From the NCBI GenBank assembly GCA_026936105.1, contig JAIXKI010000021.1:1-33432 (forward strand): DNA of 33,432 nucleotides. The letters are read 5' to 3'. Position numbers and translations under genes: made by a program. Below, piece by piece: positions 1-7,422 of this stretch. The stretch comes from Chitinophagales bacterium (GTDB lineage: Bacteria; Bacteroidota; Bacteroidia; Chitinophagales; Chitinophagaceae). The notes under the pieces are model-generated. The model saw only the letters and a program-made list of their open reading frames with translations, was not told the origin of the DNA and did no database searches. How positions within the stretch are numbered: the first letter of the stretch is position 1; each line of letters opens with the position of its first letter.

Positions 1-135
1 GTCAGCCTCCCGGTTGTTAATGGCTACATTACACTTGTTAATCATTTGTAATTGTATCATTGATCCAACCTAATTCAATTTCTTTGCATACGTTTTGTTA
101 GTGATCACGTAATTCTTTAATCTAAAAATAAAAAA

Positions 136-504
136 ATGAAAAGACTAATTATTCTTTCCGGGCTTATGCTCGCTTGTAGTGGTTTAATGTTTGGCCAAAC
201 GACCACTCCTGCCAAAACCACCAAAGAAAAAACAACATCAGTTGTAAAAAAAGAAAAGGCTGCAAAAGCCAAAGCCACCTCTACTGTAGAGAATGCGGCA
301 AAATCATCTCAGAGCACCACAACTAAAGAAAAGAAATCAACTTCAGTTGCTAAAGCCGGTGCCGAAAAACATTTAAAAGCTGACGGTACTCCGGACATGA
401 GATTCAAAGAGAACAAAGCTCCTAAGAAAAAAGACGGAACGCCGGATATGCGTTATAAAGCCAATAAAGAGAAAGCAAAAGCAAAGGCTCAGGAAAAACA
501 ATAA
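136..504 (+). CDS. Lysine-rich exported protein with DGTPDMR repeats
   Basis: This 122-residue protein starts with a signal peptide (residues 1 to about 20, ending MFGQ). The rest is low-complexity, rich in Lys, Ala, Thr and Ser, and predicted disordered. Two near-identical units carry the core DGTPDMR[FY]K (about residues 81-94 and 98-111), and a second motif, TKEK..TSV.K, also occurs twice (about 29-39 and 63-73). I recall similar KDGTPDMR tails on small uncharacterised Bacteroidota proteins, but I know no function. The strong positive charge would suit binding to anionic polymers such as lipopolysaccharide, DNA or polysaccharide, which is inference. The ATG follows an A-rich leader with no Shine-Dalgarno. 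A hairpin terminator follows at 525-554, so the gene is probably monocistronic. Confidence 0.75.
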   Translation: MKRLIILSGLMLACSGLMFGQTTTPAKTTKEKTTSVVKKEKAAKAKATSTVENAAKSSQSTTTKEKKSTSVAKAGAEKHLKADGTPDMRFKENKAPKKKDGTPDMRYKANKEKAKAKAQEKQ

Positions 505-524
505 AGAGAAAGTATCACAATAGA

Positions 525-554
525 AAAGGTTGACCATCACGGCCAGCCTTTTTT
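525..554 (+). terminator. Rho-independent terminator after the lysine-rich protein gene
   Basis: An 11-base-pair stem with one wobble and one mismatch (525-535 with 541-551) encloses the loop ATCAC. A run of six T follows the GC-rich part. It lies 20 bases after the stop codon of the gene ending at 504. Confidence 0.75.
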
Positions 555-783
555 ATTAGCTGCTCCGGCCGGGTATTACAAAAGCGAAATCCGATTCAAA
601 GAAAATTGTTCCAAATCTTTAAAAATATGACCACCCTTATAACAGGCGGATAAAGCTCTCCCGGAAAAAGAGCCTGAAGGCGTCTTAAAATATCTCCATT
701 CTTCTATTTGAAATAAAGCTTAACTTAGGAATACTAAACAATGTTTTTGACGGAATTTTATTTACTCAATTAAAATATTTGCC
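555..783. other. Intergenic stretch, no gene seen
   Basis: This AT-rich region separates the terminator at 554 from the hydrolase gene at 784. I see no convincing ORF or RNA structure. The sequence AATATTTG just before the ATG at 784 is one base off the TAnnTTTG box and may belong to that gene's promoter. Confidence 0.4.
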
Positions 784-1800
784 ATGAAAATGAAATGGGC
801 ACTGCTACTCTCCCTCCCGGTACTCTTATTCCAATCATTTCAAAAAGAGAAAATTACTCCTGAAAAAGATTTTGACATTCAGCAACTGGCTCCGGGTGTC
901 TGGGCTGTAATTCATAATGAGCAGGGAGGCCGCGCCATTTGTAATGCAGGGATCGTAGATCTGGGGAATAAGACACTTGTCTTTGATGCTTTCATCAACC
1001 AGAATGCTGCAGCAGAATTAAAAAAGAAAGCAGAACAACTGACCGGACGTCCCGTGAGTTTTGTGATCAACAGTCATTTTCATGACGATCATATACGGGG
1101 AAACCAGTCTTTTATTCCCGGAGCTTCTATTATTAGTACTGAGTGGACGAAGAATAAAATACAAGAAACAGAGCCCGGGGAACAGGAATGGGCAAAAAAG
1201 AATACTGCGACACAATTAAAAAAATCAATGGAACAATTGGCTTCAGCGCCGGAAAACGAAAAGAATGAAGCCTCAGTGTGGGTGAATTATTACAAGGCTA
1301 TCACCCAGTCGCTACCGGATCTTAAAATGACTTTACCTGACATAACTTTCAGCAATTCCTTCCGGATCTATGGCAGTAAGCGTACGGTACAATTAGTAGA
1401 ATACAAAAACTGCCATACGGGGAGCGATATTGCTATGATCCTTCCGGAAGATGGCATAGCATTTATGGGCGACCTTTTATTTACAGAGCGTCATCCATGG
1501 CTGGGCGATGGTGATCCAGAAACATGGAAAAATACTCTGAAAAAGTTTCATGAGGATGCAACAGTAAAGTTTTTCGTTCCCGGCCATGGCCGGGTTTGCG
1601 GAAAAGATGAAATAAAAGTATTAATACAGTATATGGAAACACTCCGGCAGATGTCGGTTGAAGCCGTTCAGAAAAAGGTGCCGGATTCAGTATTCCTGAG
1701 ATCTCCGATACCCGAACCATTTAAAGACTGGAGTTTCAAAAGATTTTTTATACCCAATTTAAGTACTGTCTATGCAAAAGCAGAAAAAAGAGACAACTGA
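784..1800 (+). CDS. Metallo-beta-lactamase-fold hydrolase, exported
   Basis: This 338-residue protein has an N-terminal signal peptide (about residues 1-20). It carries the zinc-binding signature HxHxDH as HFHDDH (H98, H100, D102, H103). The later ligands are H211 in NCHTGSD, D230 in FMGD and H268 in VPGHGR. The full set of two-zinc ligands is therefore present, and the fold assignment is firm. The family includes beta-lactamases, lactonases, glyoxalase II-like enzymes and many unknown hydrolases, so the substrate cannot be read from the sequence. It resembles the B3-like and quinoprotein-relay-like MBL proteins more than classic B1 lactamases. The likely location is the periplasm or the outer face of the envelope. 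It stands alone between two small genes. Confidence 0.85.
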   Translation: MKMKWALLLSLPVLLFQSFQKEKITPEKDFDIQQLAPGVWAVIHNEQGGRAICNAGIVDLGNKTLVFDAFINQNAAAELKKKAEQLTGRPVSFVINSHFHDDHIRGNQSFIPGASIISTEWTKNKIQETEPGEQEWAKKNTATQLKKSMEQLASAPENEKNEASVWVNYYKAITQSLPDLKMTLPDITFSNSFRIYGSKRTVQLVEYKNCHTGSDIAMILPEDGIAFMGDLLFTERHPWLGDGDPETWKNTLKKFHEDATVKFFVPGHGRVCGKDEIKVLIQYMETLRQMSVEAVQKKVPDSVFLRSPIPEPFKDWSFKRFFIPNLSTVYAKAEKRDN

Positions 1801-1814
1801 TGTTGGCGATCCTT

Positions 1815-1822
1815 TAGTTTTG
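1815..1822 (+). promoter_or_regulatory. TAnnTTTG (-7) box for the 63-residue gene
   Basis: TAGTTTTG is an exact match to the Bacteroidota -7 consensus. It lies 37 bases before the ATG at 1860, which would give a leader of roughly 30 bases. I see no TTG at the usual distance upstream, so support is partial. Confidence 0.35.
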
Positions 1823-1859
1823 CCGATGGAATTACAAACATTTTAATTGAATCACTATT

Positions 1860-2051
1860 ATGGATACCAAAAAGAAACTTGAAGAGCTGAATAAAGAATC
1901 ACTCCAAAAGCTGGAGGACTATGTGCAATCTAAAAAAGATACATTGAAAGAAGAAGACCATGAAAAACTTCATAATGCCAAGGATGAATGGCAAAAAGCA
2001 TGGGACAAACTTATGGATGTGCTGATAGTATTGGAAAGGCTGGAAATATAG
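1860..2051 (+). CDS. Small charged helical protein, unknown function
   Basis: This 63-residue protein is rich in Lys, Glu, Asp and Leu. Its hydrophobic spacing suggests one or two amphipathic helices, possibly a coiled coil. It has no signal peptide, cysteine or recognised domain. A TAnnTTTG box lies upstream at 1815-1822, and the start is an ATG at the right distance, which supports a real gene. It converges on the T9SS gene ending at 2126, and a hairpin lies between the two stops. The function is unknown; a small cytosolic binding or structural protein is possible. Confidence 0.6.
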   Translation: MDTKKKLEELNKESLQKLEDYVQSKKDTLKEEDHEKLHNAKDEWQKAWDKLMDVLIVLERLEI

Positions 2052-2057
2052 CCTGCA

Positions 2058-2089
2058 ATAAAAAGGGCCCGCCGGAGAACAGGCAGGCC
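2058..2089 (-). terminator. Terminator for the minus-strand T9SS cargo gene
   Basis: On the minus strand an 8-base-pair GC-rich stem (2089-2082 with 2073-2066, one wobble) is followed by a T-rich run (complement of 2059-2064). It sits 37 bases past the stop codon of the gene ending at 2126 and could also insulate the converging plus-strand gene. Confidence 0.7.
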
Positions 2090-2125
2090 GTGTAATAATT
2101 CGAATTTTTCGAACCTCTATGAAAA

Positions 2126-3118
2126 CTACATTTTTACATATTTAAGATTCGTTACGTCACCGGTCACTTTATTGTTAAGTCTTACCAGATATAATCCCGG
2201 TTTCAACGAAGGGATTTCAACCGAGTTTGATGTAAGAGCGGAAGAATAGACTGCAGTTCCCGATGCATCATGAACAGTCAGCAGAACTTTAGAAGGATCA
2301 GCTATCCCTCTGAAATTTAATTTATTCCCTGCATTGGGATTGGGGAATACAAAAATAGTATTGCTGTTTGCATCGGCCATTTTCACTTCCCTTACTCCGG
2401 AGTAGGTGAACTTACCGTCAATATCGGTTTGTTTCAATCGGTAATAGGTTGTCACTGCATAGGGGTTTTCATCATAGCATTCATAACTCTGAAGTGTTGT
2501 TGAGTTTTTTGCTCCTGGAATATTTTTTACAAATCCCCATGTATTTCCGTCAACAGATCTTTCAACAGTAAAATGATCATTATCAATTTCGATTGCAGTT
2601 TGCCAACTAAGTTTAACTTTAGTTTTTTCAGCCCTAGCATTAAAATCAAGCAGAGAAACAGGCAACGGGGAGTTGGAAATGGTAGTTGTCAGGTTGCGGT
2701 TGCTGATACCAGGGCCTTCTATTGTAATTGAAATTTTTCCGCAACCCAGGGAAGCAGCAGTTGCAGTTGCGCAATTAGTTTGTGCTGTCCAATCATTTGA
2801 AGAATTTACAGATCCAATTCCGCCATCATTCGGCAAGTCAAAAAATATGGAAGAAGGGCCACAGCCTATTGTTCCCTGCAGCGTATATAGCTTCTTTGGA
2901 ATGTTGGATCCTGTAAAAGATACATTATAGTCAAGCTTTACAGAGTATGTATAACCATAATTACAATTTGAACTATTGGTTATGATTGCTTTGGGGACTA
3001 CAGATATATGAACTGTATATCCCTTTGTAGAAGTAACACTGAGTTGGGAAAAAACAGTTGTTTTACTAAAGAAAATTAGAAACAGTACGGCAAATACAGG
3101 TAGTAGATTTTTTTTCAT
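2126..3118 (-). CDS. Secreted protein with T9SS type A sorting domain
   Basis: This 330-residue protein starts at the ATG at 3118 (MKKNLLPVF), which gives a clean signal peptide ending near residue 24. An in-frame upstream start at 3229 would place the promoter inside the gene and is rejected. The N-terminal half (about 30-165) has Cys-rich beta-like sequence I do not recognise. Residues about 165-250 (SLLDFNARAEK, then ERSVDG) resemble the linker or FN3-like region that often precedes a sorting domain. The last about 79 residues (from FVFPNPNAG to LKYVKM) form a T9SS type A C-terminal domain. It should cross the outer membrane by the Por system and be released or anchored. A complete promoter lies at 3162-3193. 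Confidence 0.8.
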   Translation of the reverse strand: MKKNLLPVFAVLFLIFFSKTTVFSQLSVTSTKGYTVHISVVPKAIITNSSNCNYGYTYSVKLDYNVSFTGSNIPKKLYTLQGTIGCGPSSIFFDLPNDGGIGSVNSSNDWTAQTNCATATAASLGCGKISITIEGPGISNRNLTTTISNSPLPVSLLDFNARAEKTKVKLSWQTAIEIDNDHFTVERSVDGNTWGFVKNIPGAKNSTTLQSYECYDENPYAVTTYYRLKQTDIDGKFTYSGVREVKMADANSNTIFVFPNPNAGNKLNFRGIADPSKVLLTVHDASGTAVYSSALTSNSVEIPSLKPGLYLVRLNNKVTGDVTNLKYVKM

Positions 3119-3161
3119 GGGTTCGAATTTTTGCTGTGATACGGATCGAAGAATTACAGTG

Positions 3162-3193
3162 CAAAAGTATGTTGGAAATACCTGTTTTGTCAA
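3162..3193 (-). promoter_or_regulatory. Promoter of the T9SS cargo gene
   Basis: On the minus strand TTGACA (3193-3188) and TACTTTTG (3169-3162) match the Bacteroidota -33 and -7 elements. The spacing between TTG and TAnnTTTG is 21 bases. The expected transcript start is about 3156, giving a leader of roughly 38 bases before the ATG at 3118. This is one of the two promoters in the window with both elements at normal spacing. Confidence 0.65.
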
Positions 3194-3272
3194 TAGTATA
3201 TCTACCCATTGTAAAATATTTTTTCTCAATCATCTTACAATATTTGAACATCATGTTCTTATATATTTCACT

Positions 3273-3308
3273 AAAAAAGCAGGCAATTAAATAATTGCCT
3301 GCTTTTTT
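3273..3308 (-). terminator. Terminator of the DUF6515 gene
   Basis: A perfect 16-base inverted repeat (A6 GCAGGCAATT and its complement) has a 4-base loop. It has T runs on both strands, so it could work in both directions. It lies 20 bases after the stop of the minus-strand gene ending at 3329. Confidence 0.8.
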
Positions 3309-3328
3309 GTAATTATGATTTCCAACAT

Positions 3329-4090
3329 CTATTGCATATCACCGGAAATCCCCACCACCTCATAATAGATCCGGTTGCCTTCTACCACTTCCTGGTAGTA
3401 AATTCCCGAAGAGTCCAAAAAATATTTTTGTTTGTTGATCATTACAGCTTTGCTTTCTTTTGGCAATTCTGAAACACGATCACCGATCCTGACGCTGTTC
3501 CTGTCTTCATTTTGAATACTGTTATTATTTTGGACAGGATCATTGCTTTCATCGTTATATTCATTTTCATCCATAGCATCGCCTGTGTTCAACTTGCCGT
3601 TCACTCCCACCACCTTATAAACAATATCATTCTGATCCGTAATTTCTTCTATATAATAAGTTCCATTGGCCACATAATACTTCTGCCCGTTGATGACAGT
3701 TACTTTAGCATTGCCAGGAAGACTTGGGACCTTAGCGCCGAGAGGTGGTGCGGCTACTTCATACTGGTCTTTACCATACGGCCTGTAATAAATACCGTTG
3801 TAGTAATAAAACAAGCGGGGTCCCACATATATGGCGCTGAAACCAAACGGCAATGTCCTTACACGAATGCCGACAGAGACTCCCCGCGGATAGTAACGGT
3901 AAACCGGCGGATACATCGGGTAATATCCGTAGCCTCCCTTGATTCCCATATTTATGGATACAACAGGCCTGCTGTAATAAGGCCGGTAAGTTCTTATTCT
4001 GACTCTCCTCTGGGCGTTCAGGCTGCTGTAAGAGATCATGGCTGCCATTGCAAGAATAAAAACCCTGGAGATTAATCTGATCGGGTTCAT
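3329..4090 (-). CDS. DUF6515 family exported protein
   Basis: This 253-residue protein has a signal peptide (about 1-26, ending SLNAQ). A Tyr/Arg/Pro-rich segment follows (about 27-105, with repeated YRPYY- and RYYPRG-like pieces). Two copies of a roughly 50-residue unit come next: about 118-168 (VPSLPGNAKVTVINGQKYYV, then YKVVGVNG) and about 203-253 (VSELPKESKAVMINKQKYFL, then YEVVGISG). An Asn/Asp/Glu-rich linker separates them. This layout is that of the DUF6515 family of Bacteroidota, whose function is unknown. The units resemble small beta modules; a periplasmic or surface role is inferred. The Asn/Asp linker and duplicated unit are the notable points. Confidence 0.75.
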   Translation of the reverse strand: MNPIRLISRVFILAMAAMISYSSLNAQRRVRIRTYRPYYSRPVVSINMGIKGGYGYYPMYPPVYRYYPRGVSVGIRVRTLPFGFSAIYVGPRLFYYYNGIYYRPYGKDQYEVAAPPLGAKVPSLPGNAKVTVINGQKYYVANGTYYIEEITDQNDIVYKVVGVNGKLNTGDAMDENEYNDESNDPVQNNNSIQNEDRNSVRIGDRVSELPKESKAVMINKQKYFLDSSGIYYQEVVEGNRIYYEVVGISGDMQ

Positions 4091-4186
4091 AGAGTTTTTT
4101 TTATTGGTTCATAAAATTAACATGAATATCCTTAAGAATTCAGGAGAAACGGATATTTAACATTACAGTTCAAATAGTATAAGGAT

Positions 4187-4194
4187 CAAAGTTA
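4187..4194 (-). promoter_or_regulatory. Possible -7 box for the DUF6515 gene
   Basis: TAACTTTG on the minus strand matches TAnnTTTG exactly and would give a leader of about 90 bases before the ATG at 4090. No clear -33 element is visible. Confidence 0.25.
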
Positions 4195-4251
4195 TCCCGG
4201 TTATGCTGTTTATAAATTTGCTAAAATGTATTAAGACTTGATGATCTGCTT

Positions 4252-4259
4252 TATTTTTG
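4252..4259 (+). promoter_or_regulatory. -7 box for the LEA14-like lipoprotein gene
   Basis: TATTTTTG matches the TAnnTTTG consensus and lies 18 bases before the ATG at 4278. A second exact match, TAAATTTG, lies at 4213-4220. No TTG sits at the usual distance from either. Confidence 0.3.
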
Positions 4260-4277
4260 TTTTACAAGCATACATGA

Positions 4278-4757
4278 ATGGATAAAAAAAGAATTTTTAC
4301 TCCTCCCCTTTTTATTTATTTCTTCTCAATCCTCGTCATAAGCCTGGTTTCCTGCTCCGGCATAAAGGATCCGGTATTAAATGGGATTGACGGGCTGAAG
4401 CTGGCAGCTATAGGATCTGAAAAGACGATGCTCTCGCTAAATCTGAATTATCACAATCCTAACCGTTCAGGCATAAAATTAAAAGATGCACAGGGTGATG
4501 CCTGGATCAATAACTCTTTTGCAGGACACTTCATAATGGACACTACCATTAAAATATCCGGCAATTCAGATTTCGTTGTACCGGTGAAGCTGGATGTGGA
4601 TATGAAAAACGCAATGCAAAATGCTTTTTCCCTTCTTCTGAATCCTGAAGTCAGTTTAAAGGTAAGTGGTAACGCCAGAATAGGAAAAGGAGGAATGTTC
4701 TTTAACTACCCGATCCGGTACGAGGGAAAAGAAGATCTCAGCAAACTAATACAATAA
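4278..4757 (+). CDS. LEA14-like (LEA type 2 family) lipoprotein
   Basis: This 159-residue protein begins with a lipoprotein signal peptide; the lipobox LVSCS places the lipidated Cys near residue 26. The mature part reads like the LEA type 2/WHy beta-sandwich: a GIDGLKL opening, NYHNPNRSGIKLKDAQGD, then a stretch on being within VPVKLDVDM. Bacterial members are usually periplasm-facing lipoproteins of unknown function, sometimes linked to desiccation or stress by analogy with plants. An ATG four bases earlier (4274) is out of frame. The gene converges on the metal-binding protein gene and the two overlap by 12 bases at their stops. Confidence 0.75.
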   Translation: MDKKRIFTPPLFIYFFSILVISLVSCSGIKDPVLNGIDGLKLAAIGSEKTMLSLNLNYHNPNRSGIKLKDAQGDAWINNSFAGHFIMDTTIKISGNSDFVVPVKLDVDMKNAMQNAFSLLLNPEVSLKVSGNARIGKGGMFFNYPIRYEGKEDLSKLIQ

Positions 4758-5144
4758 ATTTTCTTTTTGTTGCTCTGTGCCGGAATTTTTCTTTACCGGC
4801 ACACCTCCATCTTCCGGTTTCTTGCAACATTTGGGCAGCCGTTTATAAAATTCCGGATTCGCAGGAACATCATCCGCATCAAAACCTTCATTGGCAATGG
4901 CTGTCTTAATTTCTTCAATGTTTATACGGTCGGTCACATACTTCACCGTAGTCTCCCCTTTATGAAAATTCACATTGATACTCACGATCCCGTCATATCT
5001 TTTTAGATAGCCTTCGATTTTTGATTTGCATTCTTCACATCGTGCATTGGGAGTGCTGATCTTTGCAGTGAGTACCGGTTTTACCTGTGCCATTCCACTG
5101 AGTGAATAAAAGCAAGCCGCTAACAGAATCGTCCATGTTTTCAT
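4746..5144 (-). CDS. Periplasmic heavy-metal-associated (HMA) domain protein
   Basis: The ATG at 5144 gives 132 residues with a signal peptide (about 1-19, ending GMAQ). The longer reading frame from 5186 lacks a signal and runs into pyrE, so it is rejected. An HMA fold spans about residues 25-92, with the metal-binding pair CEEC (C36, C39) and the usual GI.S..V.F..G pattern. A conserved RLPKCCKK segment (C106, C107) may be a second metal site. The likely role is binding of Cu(I) or a similar soft metal outside the cytoplasm. It lies 23 bases after pyrE on the same strand, so cotranscription is likely, though no functional link is obvious. Confidence 0.8.
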   Translation of the reverse strand: MKTWTILLAACFYSLSGMAQVKPVLTAKISTPNARCEECKSKIEGYLKRYDGIVSINVNFHKGETTVKYVTDRINIEEIKTAIANEGFDADDVPANPEFYKRLPKCCKKPEDGGVPVKKNSGTEQQKENLLY

Positions 5145-5167
5145 AGTAAAATTTTTCAACAAGAAAA

Positions 5168-5803
5168 TTACTGAACTCCCTTCCAATTTGCAGGATCATC
5201 TCTCCACTTTAACAAAATTTCCTGATGTAAAGGCGATACAATTCCCCTGTCCACAGCCAAACTTATCAGAGCGGTATAGTTGGTAAGAGGATAATAAGGA
5301 ACATTCGCCTTTGAAAAGGCTTCCAGCGAAGCTGTGAATTCGTAGTTGAAGATCGAGACCATTCCGGACACTATCACTCCTTCTTTTTTCAACACATCCA
5401 CTACCTGCAAACTGCTTTTACCTGTGGAGACCAGGTCTTCAACTACAACTGCTTTTTGCCCTGCTTCATAAAAGCCTTCGATCTGATTACCGAGACCGTG
5501 ATTTTTAGGTTCGGGCCGTACATATATATAAGGCAGTTTCAACTGGTCGGCAACCATTGCTCCCCATGCGATACCGGCTGTTGCGACACCGGCCAGCAGG
5601 TCTGCTTCAGGGAACTTTTCAAAAATCAAATTACACAATTCCGACTTGACGAACTCTCTGGCATGAGGAAAAGATAATATTCTCCGGTTGTCACAATAGA
5701 TCGGGCTTTTCCATCCGGCTGCCCAGGTAAAAGGATGTTCCGGATTTAGTTGAACTGCATTAACTTGAAGCAATTTTTCGGCTACTGCCCTGGCATCTGT
5801 CAT
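5168..5803 (-). CDS. pyrE: Orotate phosphoribosyltransferase
   Basis: PyrE joins orotate to PRPP to give orotidine monophosphate, the fifth step of UMP synthesis, in the cytosol. The 211-residue length is normal. The PRPP-binding signature VVVEDLVSTGKSS lies at 119-131. The N-terminal orotate region GWKSPIYCDNRR (30-41) and the flexible-loop segment around RPEPKNHG (96-103) are also present. The gene is divergent from a Nudix gene, with 42 bases between the starts, and is followed closely by the HMA protein gene. It is separate from the pyrR-pyrB operon 1.6 kb away. The sequence TAAGTTTC before the start is one base off a -7 box. Confidence 0.95.
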   Translation of the reverse strand: MTDARAVAEKLLQVNAVQLNPEHPFTWAAGWKSPIYCDNRRILSFPHAREFVKSELCNLIFEKFPEADLLAGVATAGIAWGAMVADQLKLPYIYVRPEPKNHGLGNQIEGFYEAGQKAVVVEDLVSTGKSSLQVVDVLKKEGVIVSGMVSIFNYEFTASLEAFSKANVPYYPLTNYTALISLAVDRGIVSPLHQEILLKWRDDPANWKGVQ

Positions 5804-5845
5804 GCAGCGAAATTGAAACTTAAATCTGAAAACAGAAAATTATTT

Positions 5846-6475
5846 ATGCATATCAAAATTTTCTTCAACGATAAGCCTCTTTTTCTCTGCGATGCCATTG
5901 ATGATGTATTGCAGCCATTGATCCACCTGGAGGATGTGATTTTTATGGATGAACTGAATGCTCATACCATAAAAACGATCATCCATGAGATGCAGCAACC
6001 CTCCGTTCATGCCGGCGTATTTTATCACAAAGACCTCTCTGCCCTAAAAAAGGATCTTTTTAAAAAATTCACTCTGATCTGTGCCGCAGGCGGACTGATC
6101 TTAAATGAAAAAAAAGAACCGCTACTGATTTTCCGAAGGAAGAAATGGGATCTTCCGAAAGGAAAACTGGACAAAGGCGAAAGCCTGGAAGAATGTGCAA
6201 TAAGAGAAGTGATGGAAGAAACAGGTTTACAAAAGCTAAAACTGACCAGATTTTTAACACTGACCTACCATACTTATCATGAAGGCACCCGTTTTATTTT
6301 AAAAGAAACACATTGGTTTCTGATGAAAGCAAGCAGTACACAGAAAATGAAGCCTCAGACCGAAGAAGAGATTAACGAAATAAGATGGGCTAAAATGAGC
6401 GAACTCCCCGTTTATATGATGAATACTTATCCATCGGTCGTTGATGTTCTGAAAACGGCTTTAAAACTCGATTAG
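5846..6475 (+). CDS. Nudix hydrolase
   Basis: The ATG at 5846 gives 209 residues; the longer frame from 5750 overlaps pyrE antisense and is not credible. Residues 1-70 form an N-terminal extension seen in Bacteroidota Nudix proteins. The Nudix box fits GX5EX7REUXEEXGU exactly: it starts at G106 and runs through REVMEETGL (120-128). The preceding RRKKWDLPKGK supports an NDP-X or oxidised-nucleotide hydrolase fold. The substrate is unknown. It is divergent from pyrE, and its stop codon overlaps the converging thioesterase stop by three bases. Confidence 0.88.
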   Translation: MHIKIFFNDKPLFLCDAIDDVLQPLIHLEDVIFMDELNAHTIKTIIHEMQQPSVHAGVFYHKDLSALKKDLFKKFTLICAAGGLILNEKKEPLLIFRRKKWDLPKGKLDKGESLEECAIREVMEETGLQKLKLTRFLTLTYHTYHEGTRFILKETHWFLMKASSTQKMKPQTEEEINEIRWAKMSELPVYMMNTYPSVVDVLKTALKLD

Positions 6476-6903
6476 TTTTTCCTGGGCAGTATAGCTACCG
6501 TGAGCCTGCTCACACAAACCAGTTTTTCTTTTTCATCATAAATTCGGATATCCCACACATGTGTGGACGATCCGAGATGGAGCGGCCTGGTCACTCCGGT
6601 TACATATCCTTCTCTTGCACTGCGCACATGATTGGCATTGATCTCAAGGCCTACACAATAGAATTTTGAATGATCCACCACCAATGCTGATGCTACGCTG
6701 CCCACCGTTTCTGCCAATACGCATGAAGCGCCACCGTGTAATAACCCGTAAGGTTGTTTTGTACGGTGATCCACCGGCATTTTAGCTTTAAGAAAGTCAG
6801 GCCCCACATCTACCCATTCCAGGCCCAGGTAATGTGCCATGGTATCGGGAGTGAACCCTTTGAGCTGATCCACTGATAATTCTTTATTGAACCAGATAGA
6901 CAT
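6472..6903 (-). CDS. Hotdog-fold thioesterase (PaaI/MenI-like)
   Basis: This 143-residue protein has the hotdog thioesterase core: PYGLLHGGA (51-59) holding the HGG motif, then the acidic catalytic position E65 in LAETVGS. NHVRSAREG and the C-terminal strand complete the fold. Members hydrolyse acyl-CoAs such as hydroxyphenylacetyl-CoA or 1,4-dihydroxy-2-naphthoyl-CoA. No menaquinone genes are nearby, so the substrate is open. The ATG lies one base after the coaD stop codon, so the two genes are probably cotranscribed. Both relate to CoA metabolism. Confidence 0.85.
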   Translation of the reverse strand: MSIWFNKELSVDQLKGFTPDTMAHYLGLEWVDVGPDFLKAKMPVDHRTKQPYGLLHGGASCVLAETVGSVASALVVDHSKFYCVGLEINANHVRSAREGYVTGVTRPLHLGSSTHVWDIRIYDEKEKLVCVSRLTVAILPRKN

Positions 6904-6904
6904 G

Positions 6905-7375
6905 TTAATTTTTCAAAGTTTTGTAAACAACTTCCGGAAGGAAAGGGCTTGCATCACCACCGTTCCGGATGATATCACGCACGATGGTGGAAGCTACGGA
7001 AGTGTATTTAGGTTCGCCTGTAAGAAATATTGTTTCAATAGAACGGTCCATGGTGCGGTTGGCATCAGCGATCGTCTTTTCATATTCAAAATCGCTGACA
7101 TAACGAATACCCCGAAGAATGAACCGGGCATTTATCTTTTTACAAAAATCAATAGTCAGGCCTTCATAAATGGCCCCTTCCACCCTGGGCTCATTTTTAT
7201 AAATTCCATCTATCCATTCTTTTCTTTGCTCCGCAGAAAACATAGGAGCCTTGGCTGCATTCAAACCGATACCTACAATGATCTTATCGAAAAGAGGTAA
7301 CGCCCTGTCAATGATATCCACATGGCCTAATGTGACAGGATCGAAGGTCCCGGGAAAAAGGCAGATTCTTTGCAT
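6905..7375 (-). CDS. coaD: Phosphopantetheine adenylyltransferase
   Basis: CoaD transfers AMP from ATP to 4'-phosphopantetheine to give dephospho-CoA, the penultimate step of CoA synthesis. The 156-residue length is standard. The nucleotidyltransferase motif GTFDPVTLGH (9-18, with T10 and H18) is intact, as are the RGIRYVSDFEYE segment and the C-terminal TSVASTIVRDI motif. The gene is third in the run pyrR-pyrB-coaD-thioesterase, 47 bases after pyrB. Confidence 0.96.
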   Translation of the reverse strand: MQRICLFPGTFDPVTLGHVDIIDRALPLFDKIIVGIGLNAAKAPMFSAEQRKEWIDGIYKNEPRVEGAIYEGLTIDFCKKINARFILRGIRYVSDFEYEKTIADANRTMDRSIETIFLTGEPKYTSVASTIVRDIIRNGGDASPFLPEVVYKTLKN

Positions 7376-7422
7376 GAACTCATTATTATCCGTGAAAGCT
7401 AATAATTATTAGGCAAAAACCT

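Noticed and set aside
1-135. Possible promoter TTG-N16-TTTCTTTG before the lysine-rich gene
   Set aside because: The -7 part misses the TA of the consensus and the spacing is short; too weak to list as a feature.
3512-4075. Long plus-strand frame of 187 codons opposite the DUF6515 gene
   Set aside because: It is a mirror of a well-supported coding sequence, with no family resemblance and no start context.
5145-5186. Upstream start for the HMA protein that overlaps pyrE
   Set aside because: It would bury the signal peptide, and the ATG at 5144 gives a standard exported protein.
5750-5845. N-terminal extension of the Nudix frame back to 5750
   Set aside because: It overlaps pyrE coding sequence antisense, and the ATG at 5846 gives a normal Nudix protein.
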